Origin: Botryococcus braunii
Taxonomy: Eukaryota > Chlorophyta > Trebouxiophyceae
Assembly (NCBI GenBank): GCA_002005505.1
Contig: KV908512.1
Span: 242,733 to 306,732, forward strand
Length of the DNA: 64,000 nucleotides
Direction of reading: 5' to 3'
Shown piece after piece: positions 43,512-53,962 of the stretch. Under the pieces are notes generated by a model. That model ran no database searches, was not told the origin of the DNA, and saw only the letters and a list, made by a program, of their open reading frames with translations. A program made the translations under genes and the position numbers. Position 1 is the first letter of the stretch. Every line of letters begins with the position of its first letter.

Positions 43512-44115
43512 TCAGAAACAATCCAAATAACAGGTCAAACAATCAACATCCCTATTTCGCCGGGGGCCGCGGACAGACACGGAGTTGGGGCGCTATGCCT
43601 TACACGCAACTTTCCGAATTATACTGTTACTTGTGGGCCGGAGGCTGAGCCCCTAATATACACTCCCCTCTAGTAATACGTACAGCTTCCCAAGCCGTAT
43701 TAACACATGCCCTCACATGATCAAGGGCGGCTAAAACACTGCCAACACATCGATCAGCGGACGGCTAAAAGTCAAAGTTCCTCGTGCCGAGCTGCATGGC
43801 ACCTACCGAGTACCAAAGTCTCCGCGAACATTCAATTCCAACCGTTGCTTCGAATGAAAGCACCGGAATACACAATTTTGCCCTTAGGACCTAAAATCAG
43901 GGACAAATGCCCCAGTACAGGTACAAAAGGGTAAAGACAGGCGCCATTTTTCCACGACTTTATGAAATGTCAAATAAGAGCCATAATAAAAGCTGTACAA
44001 GTCCGATTGAGGGTTGTTTACTAATCACTTTTGTGGCTACGCCAAATACACACATTGTCAGTTTAAATCAATCGGATGGCCACCAATGTACACGGTCACA
44101 CTCCAGTTCACGACA
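43512..44115. repeat. 604-bp flanking direct repeat, left copy (LTR-like)
   Basis: Nearly identical to 52604-53962 once the CACTA insertion is removed; two differences were seen (ccgttgc/ccgtgc, aaatgcccc/aaatacccc). It flanks element G2 in direct orientation, as LTRs would. A tract reading AAGGGGGGGAAAGGA on the minus strand follows within about 15 nt, a plausible PPT. Against LTR status, the ends are not TG-CA and no target duplication is found. Confidence 0.7.
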
Positions 44116-44396
44116 TATGTGGCATCCTTTCCCCCCCCTTAAAGGAGAGAAAGTCTGGAACGACTTTCGAGAGTGTTTGTCGAGAGGACTAAAGAGCATA
44201 AAGTACAATGCCTATGACATAAGATACAAATAGTACGGGTATTCAATTCTGTCTTGTACTCACGCATGTAAGAATCTTTTCCTCCTCTAAGGGTTGGTCT
44301 TAATAATATCTTCGTGATATCATAATGTATTGAACTTAATATAATTTACTGAATAAGGTACAACATGTACTGCATCAAGTGTACTGCCTATGGTCA

Positions 44397-45179
44397 TCAA
44401 GGGATGCCCATTTTACACCACCAGAGTTCGAATGCATCAGATTGCTTCCACCTTGAAGGTGTACATGTCTGATAAAAGAAAGTTTCTCGGGACCAGAGCT
44501 GGTGTGACATCCTTCTCCATCTTTGGGCTTCCAAACCCTCCAAATTCAATTGGTCCAGCCAGATTATTGCTCGGGTGCGCCGAGGTATTGCATGTTCCTT
44601 GTTAAGATATCCATGATAGTAGAACGACTCCAATTGTGTCGGCTGCATGCGGCACGCTTGGTCTTTGCTCATTGTTCCTTGAACAGCTCCTTGTACTTCG
44701 TCCTTACCGCAAGGTACTTTGTAGGTATCGTTGTCCATTGCTGCGCGTTGGGAAGGTGTTTCATAATGCACCGCCTTTGCGGCATCACCGTTGTTCATCG
44801 GGGACCCTTGGCCCATGAGTATAGATGCGCGGGGCTGAATTGCTCTTCGCTTACATATGCCATCCAATTCCAAACTCCAACATTCCCTCAAGATACTGCT
44901 TTGGCTCAAGTCCTTTGAAGCAAGCTTCTTCTCATTCACGGTCTTTCTTCGTAGGAAGGATGCGACCTTCAGCACTCTACCGGTAGTGGTGTAACTTACT
45001 TTAAACATTTTCAATGCGTGCAATACTATTCCTTTTCTAATCATTTCCTTTTCTTTAGTGGTGGCTGGGATGGTACTTCCCAACGGTATGTATTGATTCT
45101 TTCCAGGTCTTTCCTTTAGAATTTTGGATAACAAGCGTGCTGTCGTCGTAGTACTCCTTGAAGATGAAGGGGCCCACAA
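44397..45179 (-). CDS. Open frame after G2 integrase, unknown
   Basis: A 260-codon frame overlaps the last 125 nt of integrase in another frame and continues 660 nt past its stop. I see no domain. The third frame of the same strand also has protein-like stretches (VWNWMAYVSEEQFSPAHLY) broken by stops, so which frame was once coding is unclear. It may be a decayed extra ORF or 3' UTR. Confidence 0.25.
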   Translation of the reverse strand: MWAPSSSRSTTTTARLLSKILKERPGKNQYIPLGSTIPATTKEKEMIRKGIVLHALKMFKVSYTTTGRVLKVASFLRRKTVNEKKLASKDLSQSSILRECWSLELDGICKRRAIQPRASILMGQGSPMNNGDAAKAVHYETPSQRAAMDNDTYKVPCGKDEVQGAVQGTMSKDQACRMQPTQLESFYYHGYLNKEHAIPRRTRAIIWLDQLNLEGLEAQRWRRMSHQLWSRETFFYQTCTPSRWKQSDAFELWWCKMGIP

Positions 45180-46959
45180 ATGCTGGGGCCAACTGGTGCT
45201 TTTTCCGGTTTTTGACGGCTATTAAGTCTCCAGGCTGTAGGTTACGTAGCCCTTCTTCAATTTCACGTCCACGCTTCGTGGGCTTCAGTTTCTGAGCGTA
45301 TTCTCTTTTCTGGCGCTCCTGGGCGCGCAAAATGTTGGTGTGGGCGGCTGCTATCTCCTCTTGATGTCTCTCGCGGGGGCAACTTCCTTCCCCGCCTGCT
45401 ATGTCCGGCGTGGTGCTTGGTAAGGTCTTGTTGTCGATAGGTAGGGTGGCTGCTCTTCCGTACAATAACCGGAAGGGGCTGTGCTTGGTGGAACCTTGGG
45501 GACTCGTCCGGTACCCCAGAAGAATATCAGGTAGCTTGCGGTCCCATGCTCCAGGGCTTTCAAGGGCGGCTTGCCCGAGCTTCTCTTTCAATGTGCCATG
45601 AAACCTCTCAACGAGGCCGTTGGCTTGTGGATGGTATGGGCTGGTCTTTCTTACTTCTATGAAGCATTGGTCCATTAATGTCTGGAATTCTCCTTGCCAT
45701 TCCTGGCCATTGTCCGTAATAACAATCTGGGGGCAGCCGTGCCGTGCCAGAATCTCTTCTTTGAAAAATTTTGCGGTAGTCGATGCTTCTTTGTTTGGGA
45801 TAATCTTGGCCTCCACCCATTTGGTGAGGTAGTCTATGGCGGTGGCAATGTACACTTTCTCTCGCCCCGAGGGCGCATCCATGGGTCCTGTCAGGTCCAC
45901 TCCAATCATATGAAAGACCCCCGTGACGGCTACGGGAGTCAGCTCCACCGGCTTGGTGAGCTGAATAGTCCTGAATTGACATCCAGGGCAATGCTGGATG
46001 TATATTTTGACGTCGAGGGACATATCCGTCCAGTAAAAGCGCTCCTTGATGAGGTGGATCGTGCGGTTAATTCCGTAGTGGCCCATGTCGTCGTGTAGCT
46101 CCTTAATGATGTCAAGTCTGTCCTCGTACCATGGTACGGTTCGTGGGCCAAATCCTCTTGTGGCCTTCCGTACAAGTGGCCAGTTGCGGGTCCTCCATTC
46201 AATAGGGAATTCTTCGGCGGCAAAGTAGTAGTTCTGGGCCCGGCGTGCTATTCGCTTAGCATCCTTGCGGCTTGTCCCAGGTCGGTGTCGTTTGTCAGCG
46301 GCTAAGTAGTCAAGTACTTCTTCATCGTCCACAATGTCGCGAGATGGGACGGCATCCGCAATCTGGTCACATAAAGGGCATAGCCAGGGTCCCCTGGGTA
46401 CCCGGGCCAGTGCAGGCTCCAAACAGTCGATGTGGTATCCGTGGTTGCAGAGGTCACATAGTAGCATGGTCTCCTCATCATCTCTTCCCGTGCATACTTG
46501 GCACGGTACATCTTCCATAAGCGGCGGGCTGTCAGTACGCATACGCGGTGTAGTCTTAGGTTCTTGGCTGGCCATAGCGGCAGAACGGCCAGATATAGTC
46601 TCCGTAGGCGGCGGCAGGTCATAAATCTGTGTTGATTCAATTCCCATCTCCGGAAGGCAGTCCCTGGAAGGGGGTGCATCATCCTCCGGGGTCGTCATGC
46701 GGCGTAGGGTTGGTGAAGTTACTATCTCTCCGCGCTGGGTGGTATCGTGCGCGGGTGGCGGGTAAGGTTGGTCCAGGTCCATTTTGTCTCCAGCAGGCGG
46801 CATATTTTCCTTGTCAAAGGTCATGGTGTAGCAGCAGTGCATGTGGTTCTTCTCATTATTTTCTTCTTCTAACAGCGGCGGCGGCGGCTCTTCACTGTAG
46901 TCTTCTCCAGGGGGCGGCATTAGGCGTAGACGGGAAAGGCAGTCCACATTCCCATGCAA
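45055..46959 (-). pseudogene. G2 RNase H end, PHD finger and integrase
   Basis: Starts with the end of RNase H (HGNVDCLSR), which the preceding frame misses by one base. A Pro/Glu-rich linker follows. At aa about 153-198 is a complete C4-H-C3 PHD finger (CQVC, CDLC, H-x2-C, then WLCPLC), a histone-tail reader fold. Integrase then has an HHCC zinc region (HDDMGHYG, HCPGCQ) and an intact D-D-E core (GVDLTGPM, VITDNGQEW, ANGLVERFHGT). A GPF-like C-terminal region ends at KYHPSHH. The PHD could target integration to modified nucleosomes, by analogy with chromodomains; this is inference. Confidence 0.9.
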
Positions 46960-48590
46960 GTCCCCGAGCGGTGCTGGATGTCAAAGTCATATTCTTGTAG
47001 TTCGATGGCGTATCGTGCTAGTTTGCCGGACAAATTACGTGTGGTGAGTAACCACTTCAAAGCTTTGTGGTCGGTTACTATAGTAAATTGAACTCCATAG
47101 AGGTAGGGGCGGAATAGCTTCACGGCCCACACTATGGCAAGCAGCTCCCCATCCGTTGGAGAGTAGTTGAGCTCTGCTCCTTGTAAAGTTTTGCTGGCGT
47201 ATGCGATCACATGGTCACCATCCTCGAACTCCTGGCCCAGAATGGCGGCGGCGGCTCCGGGCTGCCAATCAGTGTATAGGGTGAATTTCTTGCTGAAGTC
47301 GGGGTATCGTAACAGCGGCGCATCCACTAGCATAGCCTTGATGGCTTCAAAAGCGGCTTGGCAGTCAGTGGTCCAGTTGAAAACAACCCCCTTTTTCGTG
47401 AGCCGCGTCAAAGGGGCAGATATGGCGGCCATGTTGTGCAGAAATCTCCGGTAGTAGTTTGCAAGTCCCAAAAAGGACCTGACTTCGGTCACGTTCGTCG
47501 GCGGTGCTGCGTTAAGAACTGCCTCAACCTTGGAAGGGTTGGGCTTTATGCCTTGGGGCGTGATAATGTATCCTAAGTACAACACTTCACTGCAACATAA
47601 CTCACACTTGGCTGGGTTGGCTCTAAAGCCCACTGCACGGAAGCGTTCAAGCACCAATTTCAAATGAGTGAGGTGGTCCTCAAATGTGCGGCTGTATACC
47701 AAACAATCATCTAAATAAATGACACAACACTTGCCTATTAAGTCTTGCAATAGAGTGTTAACAAATCTCTGAAGCGTAGCCGGGGCGTTACGCAAGCCGA
47801 ACGGCATTGACACAAACTCGAATAAACCTTCTTTGGTAGTAAAAGCGGTCTTTGCACGGTCCTCTGGGGCTACTGGTATCAACCAGAAGGCTGACTTGCA
47901 ATCAATCTTACTCAAGTATTCCACCCCCTGACCTAAGGAATCTAGGGTCTCATCTATCCTAGGCATGGGGTAATTGTCACGTCTGGTAACTGCATTTAAT
48001 GGACGGTAGTCAATACAAAACCGGACAGAGCCATCCGGCTTGCCTACTAACACAGGCGAACTAGACCAAGGAGAGCTGGAAGGCACTATCACTCCAGCCT
48101 CTAGCATTTTGTGAACTTCTTCCTCGATCACCTGATCCTCCGAACGGGACAAGCGATAAGGGCGTGTTTTAATGGGGACCGCATCCCCAGTGTCTATGCG
48201 GTGGTGCATTAAGGTGGTTCTTTCCTGTACTATACCTGGGGTAAATACGTCCTTGTACTCCTGTAATAATCTCTCAATCTCTTCTTCTCTCTTAGGACCC
48301 AATTTTCGCATCCCGGTGGTGATTTTTAACATGGGATCGGGGTCCTGTTTCATCTTTTCAGTATTTGTTATCTCTCTCAACTTCTGCATACCAGGATCTT
48401 CCTTCCTAAGGGAGGTGGGGACACGAACAATTATGACAGGCCATCTGGTAGGGCCATAACGACGTCGCGGACCTGCAGGGTCCTCTCCCGGGGCTGTGAA
48501 AAGCTGCACACCAGGAGGGTATTGTTTGATGATCTCAAATTGCTCCATTACTGTAGGAAACCAAGGGGCAGAAGGCCACCATGGTAGCAC
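46920..48590 (-). pseudogene. G2 reverse transcriptase and RNase H
   Basis: Continues in frame with Gag-protease after a single TAG. The first 60 residues (LPWWPSAPWFP, LFTAPGED, GPTRWPVIIV) complete the Dam-like domain. RT blocks follow: SPWSSSPVLVGKPDGSVRFC, DYRPLNAVT, FEFVSMPFGLRNAPATLQRF, and YLDD (VIYLDDCLVYSR). RNase H has TLYTDWQPGAAAAILG and IVTDHKALKWLL. The frame drifts after HRSGT, where one base gained or lost shifts it before GNVDCLSR. RT and RNase H catalytic residues themselves look intact. Confidence 0.9.
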
Positions 48591-48608
48591 AAGTACTGCA
48601 CTATAGTA

Positions 48609-51137
48609 CTATCTAGTGGTAAAGGGACTACTGGTGAAACACGCGAGGCAGTGATTCACAACTCTGTCAATTATCGAAAAAGTTGGGTTGCAATATATAC
48701 TCAAATGGGTCCAGCTCTGCTGTAAACAATCGTCCTCAGCGGACCAATACAAAGGTAACTGAGAGTTGTGACCTTGGAGATCACAACATGCGTCGAGGTC
48801 AAACGGACCCCACTGTGTTTCAATTTCTCTAAAAATATTAGTTTCTAACATCCAATCTTCAGTCATGTAAGGATGGGCTACTAACTCAAGCTCTCGACCC
48901 TCGTTGCTTACTGTCGCATTGTAAATCTCAATATCACTTTCGGAAGAGAAAGCCTCATGCTCCTCCGAATACTCTTCCTCCTCATCGGAGGGTTCAGTAC
49001 TAGGAATTTCTCCCTCACTCCCGGAATAAAGGTCTGTTTCTTCCTGGGATTCTTCTGACAGATCGTTCTCAATGTTTATAATTTCGTTCGGTAGGCCGGG
49101 TACCCTAGGTACCCCTGGGTCGGCGGGATGACCCGCGGGACCATCGAAATCTATTCCTGGGACTCTCGCGACGCAATATCGGTTGCTGCTTTTACTGGCA
49201 GGCATGACAGTGATGGGAACTCTCCCCATAATTTGTGGTTCTATTCGAAAAGACATCTCTTGCTTGGCGAAGCTTATCTCGGCGTGAGCCTGAGTAAGCC
49301 AATCTGTTCCAAGAAGTACATCATAAGAAGTCGCTCCACTAACAAATACGTCAATTGGTATTACTAAGCCCTCAACTCCTACAGGGAGCTTGCGAATAAT
49401 GCCCCAAGGAGTGGACATTTTCCCATCTGCACACGAGTATCTAAGACGTGAAGGCTCAATCTGATCAATTAAATTTAACTGTCGTGCGGCTGATTGTGAA
49501 ATCATTGTGTTTGTGGCACCAGTATCAATGATGCCATCCTCAAATACTAAGTCATTAATGATTATAGGTACGGTGGCAACAGTGGTGTTCACCGGATTCC
49601 TTTGCAGGTTTGATTGTGGCATTTGCGTTGAAGGTGACTCCTCGTTGTCAGTCCTGCTAGTTGAGGTGGTCCCTCCAGAAACGTAGATAACTTCCGCATT
49701 GGTAGCTCTCGCTGGCGGCGGGTCTCGCTGTCTGTTACGCAGAAATTCCTCACGGGACTCCTTTAGCTCCTTGATTGACTTGTTGAACTCCTCCTCGCTG
49801 ATGTGGTTTAGGTAGGTTTGTACGGTGAGCTTCATGGGAAGCCCTTTAATCTGCTGAATGGGTTCTGCCGTAGCTGGTGCGATGGCCACTGGTCTCCTGG
49901 AGGCAGCGGGACGTGCGGCATTAGGTAGGGGAGGCAATCCTCCAAGGTCCACGTGTGGAAACGCTGCTGGCTCCCTTGCAGCTGGCTCCCTTGCAGGTGC
50001 AGGCGGGGGTGCTGCTGGTGTTGTAGGTTCTACTGGTTGTCTCTGAGCTGGTGCAGGCCGAGGGGCGGCAGGCCTTGGTATGTTTCTTGGGTCAACTGTA
50101 GTGTCCTCCAGATTGTTGGGGCGGCGCCGAAGCAGCGGTTGGTTTGCTTCAGGTGGACTTTCTGCTGGCCTCTTAGTGGCATATATAGGATACACGGGAA
50201 AAGGATCCGTAAATCCATCATACATTATTGTGGCGTGCTCCGGGGGCGGTTGCTCGGGTTGCTGTTCATGCTCCACAAACTTGGTGAAGTTGGCTGTGGG
50301 CTGTCGCTGTAGTTCTGCGATTTGAATTCGTAGTCTCTCCATCTCCCCTGTGAGGGTGTCAATGTCATTAATTGGGGTTGGCGCAGGTGCCTCCCTTGGT
50401 GGGTTGATTGGAGCAATCTGTCTAGGCGGTACTGCTGGCTGCTGGTTGCGTCGCTCCAGAAAGTCTCGCTGACGCTGCCAATTTCTGTTGTCTCTATTGT
50501 TCTCTCTCTGATTTTGCTGCGGCGGCGGGCGTGCTGCACGCTGATCCACATTGTCAACGGCGCGGCGATTCCATTGCTCAATCCTCTCGCGCACCGGCAC
50601 TTCTATGGTCTGTTTTGAATACATGCCCCCTAAAGGCGCGTGTCCGAATGTTTGTTCATAATCAGCTGCCAATTTTATAATGTCGGCTAACGCTCCTTTG
50701 CCGGGGTAGGTCATTTGAACCCTCTCACGTAGATGTGGTACTAGACCTTTAACAAATAGCTGTGTTATCATTCTGGGTGGCAGAGAGTTCTGCAAGTAAC
50801 CCACTAATTTCCTAAATCTGTCAGCATAACTCCTAACAGTCTCATTGGATTGTTGTGTGCATGTGTCTAGTTTCACCATAAGGGTGTCCTCGTCGAGGCC
50901 AAATCTTTCGAGAAAAGCCTCCTTGCATTCATCCCAGTCATTAAAGTCATCTTGATTTGCACGAAACCAGGTATATGCTTCTTCACGCATTGCGTGTTTG
51001 ACAAATCGTAAAACTCGATCGCCCACAACATGGTTGATCTCAATAAACAACTCAAAGGACTCAAGCCACTGAAAAGGGTCTTCTGTGGGCTTTCCATAGA
51101 AAAATTCTAAACGAACAGGAGTTTGTACGTCTGCCAT
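48609..51137 (-). CDS. G2 Gag-protease with Dam-like domain start
   Basis: 842 codons. The Gag capsid region is at about aa 8-180 (FQWLESFELFIEIN, YTWFRANQDDFNDW, YADRFRKLVGYLQ). A Gln/Asn/Pro-rich linker has no CCHC knuckle. Aspartic protease has DTGATNTM at about aa 538 and LLGTDWL. An acidic Glu/Ser stretch follows. From aa 757, WMLETNIFREIETQWGPFDL, DACCD, YWSAEDDCLQQSW and YCNPTFS match the start of phage-type Dam DNA N6-adenine methyltransferases, in which the catalytic motif is NPPF/Y; here it is NPTF. A TAG ends the frame in mid-domain. Confidence 0.88.
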   Translation of the reverse strand: MADVQTPVRLEFFYGKPTEDPFQWLESFELFIEINHVVGDRVLRFVKHAMREEAYTWFRANQDDFNDWDECKEAFLERFGLDEDTLMVKLDTCTQQSNETVRSYADRFRKLVGYLQNSLPPRMITQLFVKGLVPHLRERVQMTYPGKGALADIIKLAADYEQTFGHAPLGGMYSKQTIEVPVRERIEQWNRRAVDNVDQRAARPPPQQNQRENNRDNRNWQRQRDFLERRNQQPAVPPRQIAPINPPREAPAPTPINDIDTLTGEMERLRIQIAELQRQPTANFTKFVEHEQQPEQPPPEHATIMYDGFTDPFPVYPIYATKRPAESPPEANQPLLRRRPNNLEDTTVDPRNIPRPAAPRPAPAQRQPVEPTTPAAPPPAPAREPAAREPAAFPHVDLGGLPPLPNAARPAASRRPVAIAPATAEPIQQIKGLPMKLTVQTYLNHISEEEFNKSIKELKESREEFLRNRQRDPPPARATNAEVIYVSGGTTSTSRTDNEESPSTQMPQSNLQRNPVNTTVATVPIIINDLVFEDGIIDTGATNTMISQSAARQLNLIDQIEPSRLRYSCADGKMSTPWGIIRKLPVGVEGLVIPIDVFVSGATSYDVLLGTDWLTQAHAEISFAKQEMSFRIEPQIMGRVPITVMPASKSSNRYCVARVPGIDFDGPAGHPADPGVPRVPGLPNEIINIENDLSEESQEETDLYSGSEGEIPSTEPSDEEEEYSEEHEAFSSESDIEIYNATVSNEGRELELVAHPYMTEDWMLETNIFREIETQWGPFDLDACCDLQGHNSQLPLYWSAEDDCLQQSWTHLSIYCNPTFSIIDRVVNHCLACFTSSPFTTR

Positions 51138-52274
51138 TCTAGTTGTTTAATCAAACAAGGCCTTGCGCTCTAGATGGCCTAACACACTATTAGAGATTAC
51201 GCTCGTGTGTTCACGACACAAATTAATGTCAGATATGGCTGGTACTGCTACTTACTGTATTGCTGATTCTGCTGTTTTAGCTGGCTGCAGGGGTGCCTGT
51301 TCAACAAACGGAGTGTAATCAGACCCCTCCTAAAGGGGCACCCCGTGAACCCAATTGCAATCGTGCAATGCTAGTCTATTGTAAATTTGGTATTACAAGG
51401 TTTCTTTCTGCTTGTTACATTCACTGCAGTTATAAAATTAACGAATCGTATTACTAAGGTTGCAGTATCTTCAACCTAAACAAGGTCTCACTACCAACCT
51501 TGGACTTCCAGAAGATAAAGGCAATCCTTACAAAGGTACTGTGAATGATCTTTAAATACTACAACAACTGCTACTACATCTTCTTAGATCGATCAAATAT
51601 ATATTCTTCCTGATGCGTATCCAACTACCGCGATCTTTGGGGCTGCAAAGATTTCGATAAACAAACAATCAAGCAATCGCGGGTATGAAATTAAGGTCTT
51701 TACTGTTGATAAAATTCACACAAACAGAAATCAAGTGCTGCAATCAATCAAATTGTCTCAACTAACCGTGCAGTACAGACGATGATGTGCTATAAGCTGA
51801 ACTTTCCAAAAGTATGGTTTCGCTTCAAACGGTTGATGCTGATGCTTCTGCTGTCAACTCCTGCGACAAACGGAATGTAATCAAGCCCCTCCTAAAGGGG
51901 TATACCCAGCCCTATATGCAGACAAAGCTCAACTGATTCAAGTTACGGTACAACTTTGTACAAGAAACACGGCAAACTTCTGCGCAGAAGGACCAGATTC
52001 GGAGAGCCTAGGGTTAACAAAGTTAACGCGCTAAAACTCCCTGGACGGTGCAGCCATACAGGGTTCCGTGCAGGGTACGACAACCCGTACGGGGACCGTA
52101 CGGGGATTGGGCTTCGCTTGCGGGGCCCGTAAAATATCTGGAAAGGCATTCTGGAAACCCGCACGTTTTTCAGCGTTTGCAAGGTCTTTTTACGGGGAGG
52201 CACCCGCGCCTTATCTGCAAGGCGATACGGGTACCCCGAAAGAAAATAGGGGTTGGTAAGGGAGATTTACGGGG
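51138..52274. other. No gene; repeated hairpin segment
   Basis: The segment acaaacgga.tgtaatca, then cccctcctaaagggg, occurs twice (about 51305 and 51868). The latter part is a 5-bp-stem hairpin. The stretch probably belongs to the G2 leader. GC-rich direct and inverted motifs (cgtacgggg) lie at 52085-52105. Confidence 0.45.
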
Positions 52275-52368
52275 ATGGAGGACAGCTTTAACGACGATGA
52301 TCCTCAGTCAGCTTTTGACTTTGGTCGAGAGAACGAGCACTACCTTCCCTCCGACGACTGCGTGTCAG
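52275..52368 (+). CDS. Candidate exon 1 of small two-exon gene
   Basis: ATG opens a frame MEDSFNDDDPQSAFDFGREN and more, ending at donor GTGTGA in phase 1. It is acidic, as at the N terminus of many nuclear proteins. The 84-nt intron to 52452 ends in tatgcatag. It is antisense to G2. Confidence 0.4.
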
Positions 52369-52452
52369 GTGTGACGCCTAGCATCCAGGCAATTTTCGCT
52401 TACATATTGATTATTTGGTGACAAAATCTGATGTGATTTATGCTATGCATAG

Positions 52453-52622
52453 TCGAGGGGGATGATGAAGAACGGAACGTTGCCAATCCAAGAACACTTA
52501 CGCGAGTCAGGTCGGCCACTGAGCTCGAGGAACCGGCTCAAAAGAAGCAAAAGCCACGAGCCATTCAGTCAACTCTGTCTTTAGCCGTTAAGATTCAGTC
52601 AACTCAGAAACAATCCAAATAA
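52453..52622 (+). CDS. Candidate exon 2 of small two-exon gene, truncated
   Basis: In phase 1 it reads EGDDEERNVANPRT, then EEPAQKKQKPRAIQ (a possible nuclear localisation signal), and stops at 52620-52622. The final seven codons lie inside the 604-bp repeat (from 52604), so the original gene was probably cut there. Total product is about 87 residues. The family is not recognised; a transposase N-terminus is one possibility. Confidence 0.4.
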
Positions 52623-53962
52623 CAGGTCAAACAATCAACATCCCTATTTCGCCGGGGGCCGCGGACAGACACGGAGTTGGGGCGCTATGCCTTACACGCA
52701 ACTTTCCGAATTATACTGTTACTTGTGGGCCGGAGGCTGAGCCCCTAATATACACTCCCCTCTAGTAATACGTACAGCTTCCCAAGCCGTATTAACACAT
52801 GCCCTCACATGATCAAGGGCGGCTAAAACACTGCCAACACATCGATCAGCGGACGGCTAAAAGTCAAAGTTCCTCGTGCCGAGCTGCATGGCACCACTCC
52901 CCCGAAAAAATAAGTGGCGGTCGAATATACAGGGCGAAATTGCCTAAGGTAGCCGCACGTGCCTAGGGAAGCGAGACACAGCCATGTGTAGCTCTAGTGC
53001 TGACGTGGTATGTACTGCCAAGAGTACGATGAACCGACTCTCTCTTTCGCACTTAGGCAAATTTTCTAAGGTGGGCAAGCGGGCGACTCGGCAGTGGTCC
53101 AGCGTCGTCACGCCTGAAATTCTAACAAAGAAAATTCCCTTTCCAAATTAAAGTTGATTAGAAAGCAAGGCACAAGGCCGTGTATTTGAAGAGGGACGGT
53201 CAGGGCGTGTGAGTTTTCAGGTAAGCCAATGTACTCCGTACAAGGTTCGGGGGTCACTTTGGGCTAAAATGCGATTTTGCATGCTGTATTTTCGTGTGGT
53301 ATGAAGAGGATAGGAGCCCAGCATGGCTTTGGGTGCCACTGTCCAAAGGATTGGCCCTTAACAAAGGTGTGTGTGGGCCTGGACCCGCGAGCAAGGTCTA
53401 AGGGGAAACCTTGTGAGGCTTTAAACGCAAGGGCCGAAGGGGACAAAACTTGAGGAAACAGAAATTCTGGGCCTTGTCAAGAATTTGGGGATTGCTCGCA
53501 ATCTATTTAGAGTCATGGCTTGCTAGCCCCATCCGCTAACAACAACTCACAAAGGGACCGTTTAATGGCACGCTTGTATGCAGAGCCCCTATCTATATGT
53601 AGCAACAACTTCTCAAAGTGACCGCCACTTATTTTTTCGGGGGAGTGCACCTACCGAGTACCAAAGTCTCCGCGAACATTCAATTCCAACCGTGCTTCGA
53701 ATGAAAGCACCGGAATACACAATTTTGCCCTTAGGACCTAAAATCAGGGACAAATACCCCAGTACAGGTACAAAAGGGTAAAGACAGGCGCCATTTTTCC
53801 ACGACTTTATGAAATGTCAAATAAGAGCCATAATAAAAGCTGTACAAGTCCGATTGAGGGTTGTTTACTAATCACTTTTGTGGCTACGCCAAATACACAC
53901 ATTGTCAGTTTAAATCAATCGGATGGCCACCAATGTACACGGTCACACTCCAGTTCACGACA
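52604..53962. repeat. 604-bp flanking direct repeat, right copy, split by CACTA element
   Basis: Without the insertion at 52895-53647 and its 3-bp duplication it is 603 bp and nearly identical to 43512-44115. The break point gcatggcac/ctaccgag can be verified against the uninterrupted left copy. Confidence 0.85.
52895..53647. mobile_element. Non-autonomous CACTA-type DNA transposon
   Basis: 753 bp with perfect 28-bp terminal inverted repeats (52895-52922, 53620-53647) starting CACTCCCCCGAAAAAATAAG. The 3-bp duplication CAC (52892-52894, 53648-53650) fits the CACTA/EnSpm superfamily. A 5-bp duplication GCACC with TIRs starting ACTCC explains the same bases. No transposase frame is present, so it depends on an unseen autonomous relative. 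Its empty site is preserved in the left 604-bp repeat. Confidence 0.92.

Larger units (their letters stand above)
43512..53962 (-). mobile_element. Ty3/gypsy element G2 with Dam-like and PHD domains
   Basis: On the minus strand the order is Gag, aspartic protease, Dam-like methyltransferase domain, RT, RNase H, PHD finger, integrase. It is bounded by 604-bp direct repeats taken here as probable LTRs. The coding part is damaged by one in-frame stop (about 48611) and one frameshift (about 46955). The right-hand leader (51138-52603) is unusually long for a 5' UTR and contains a plus-strand two-exon frame, so the outer limits remain uncertain. Confidence 0.75.
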
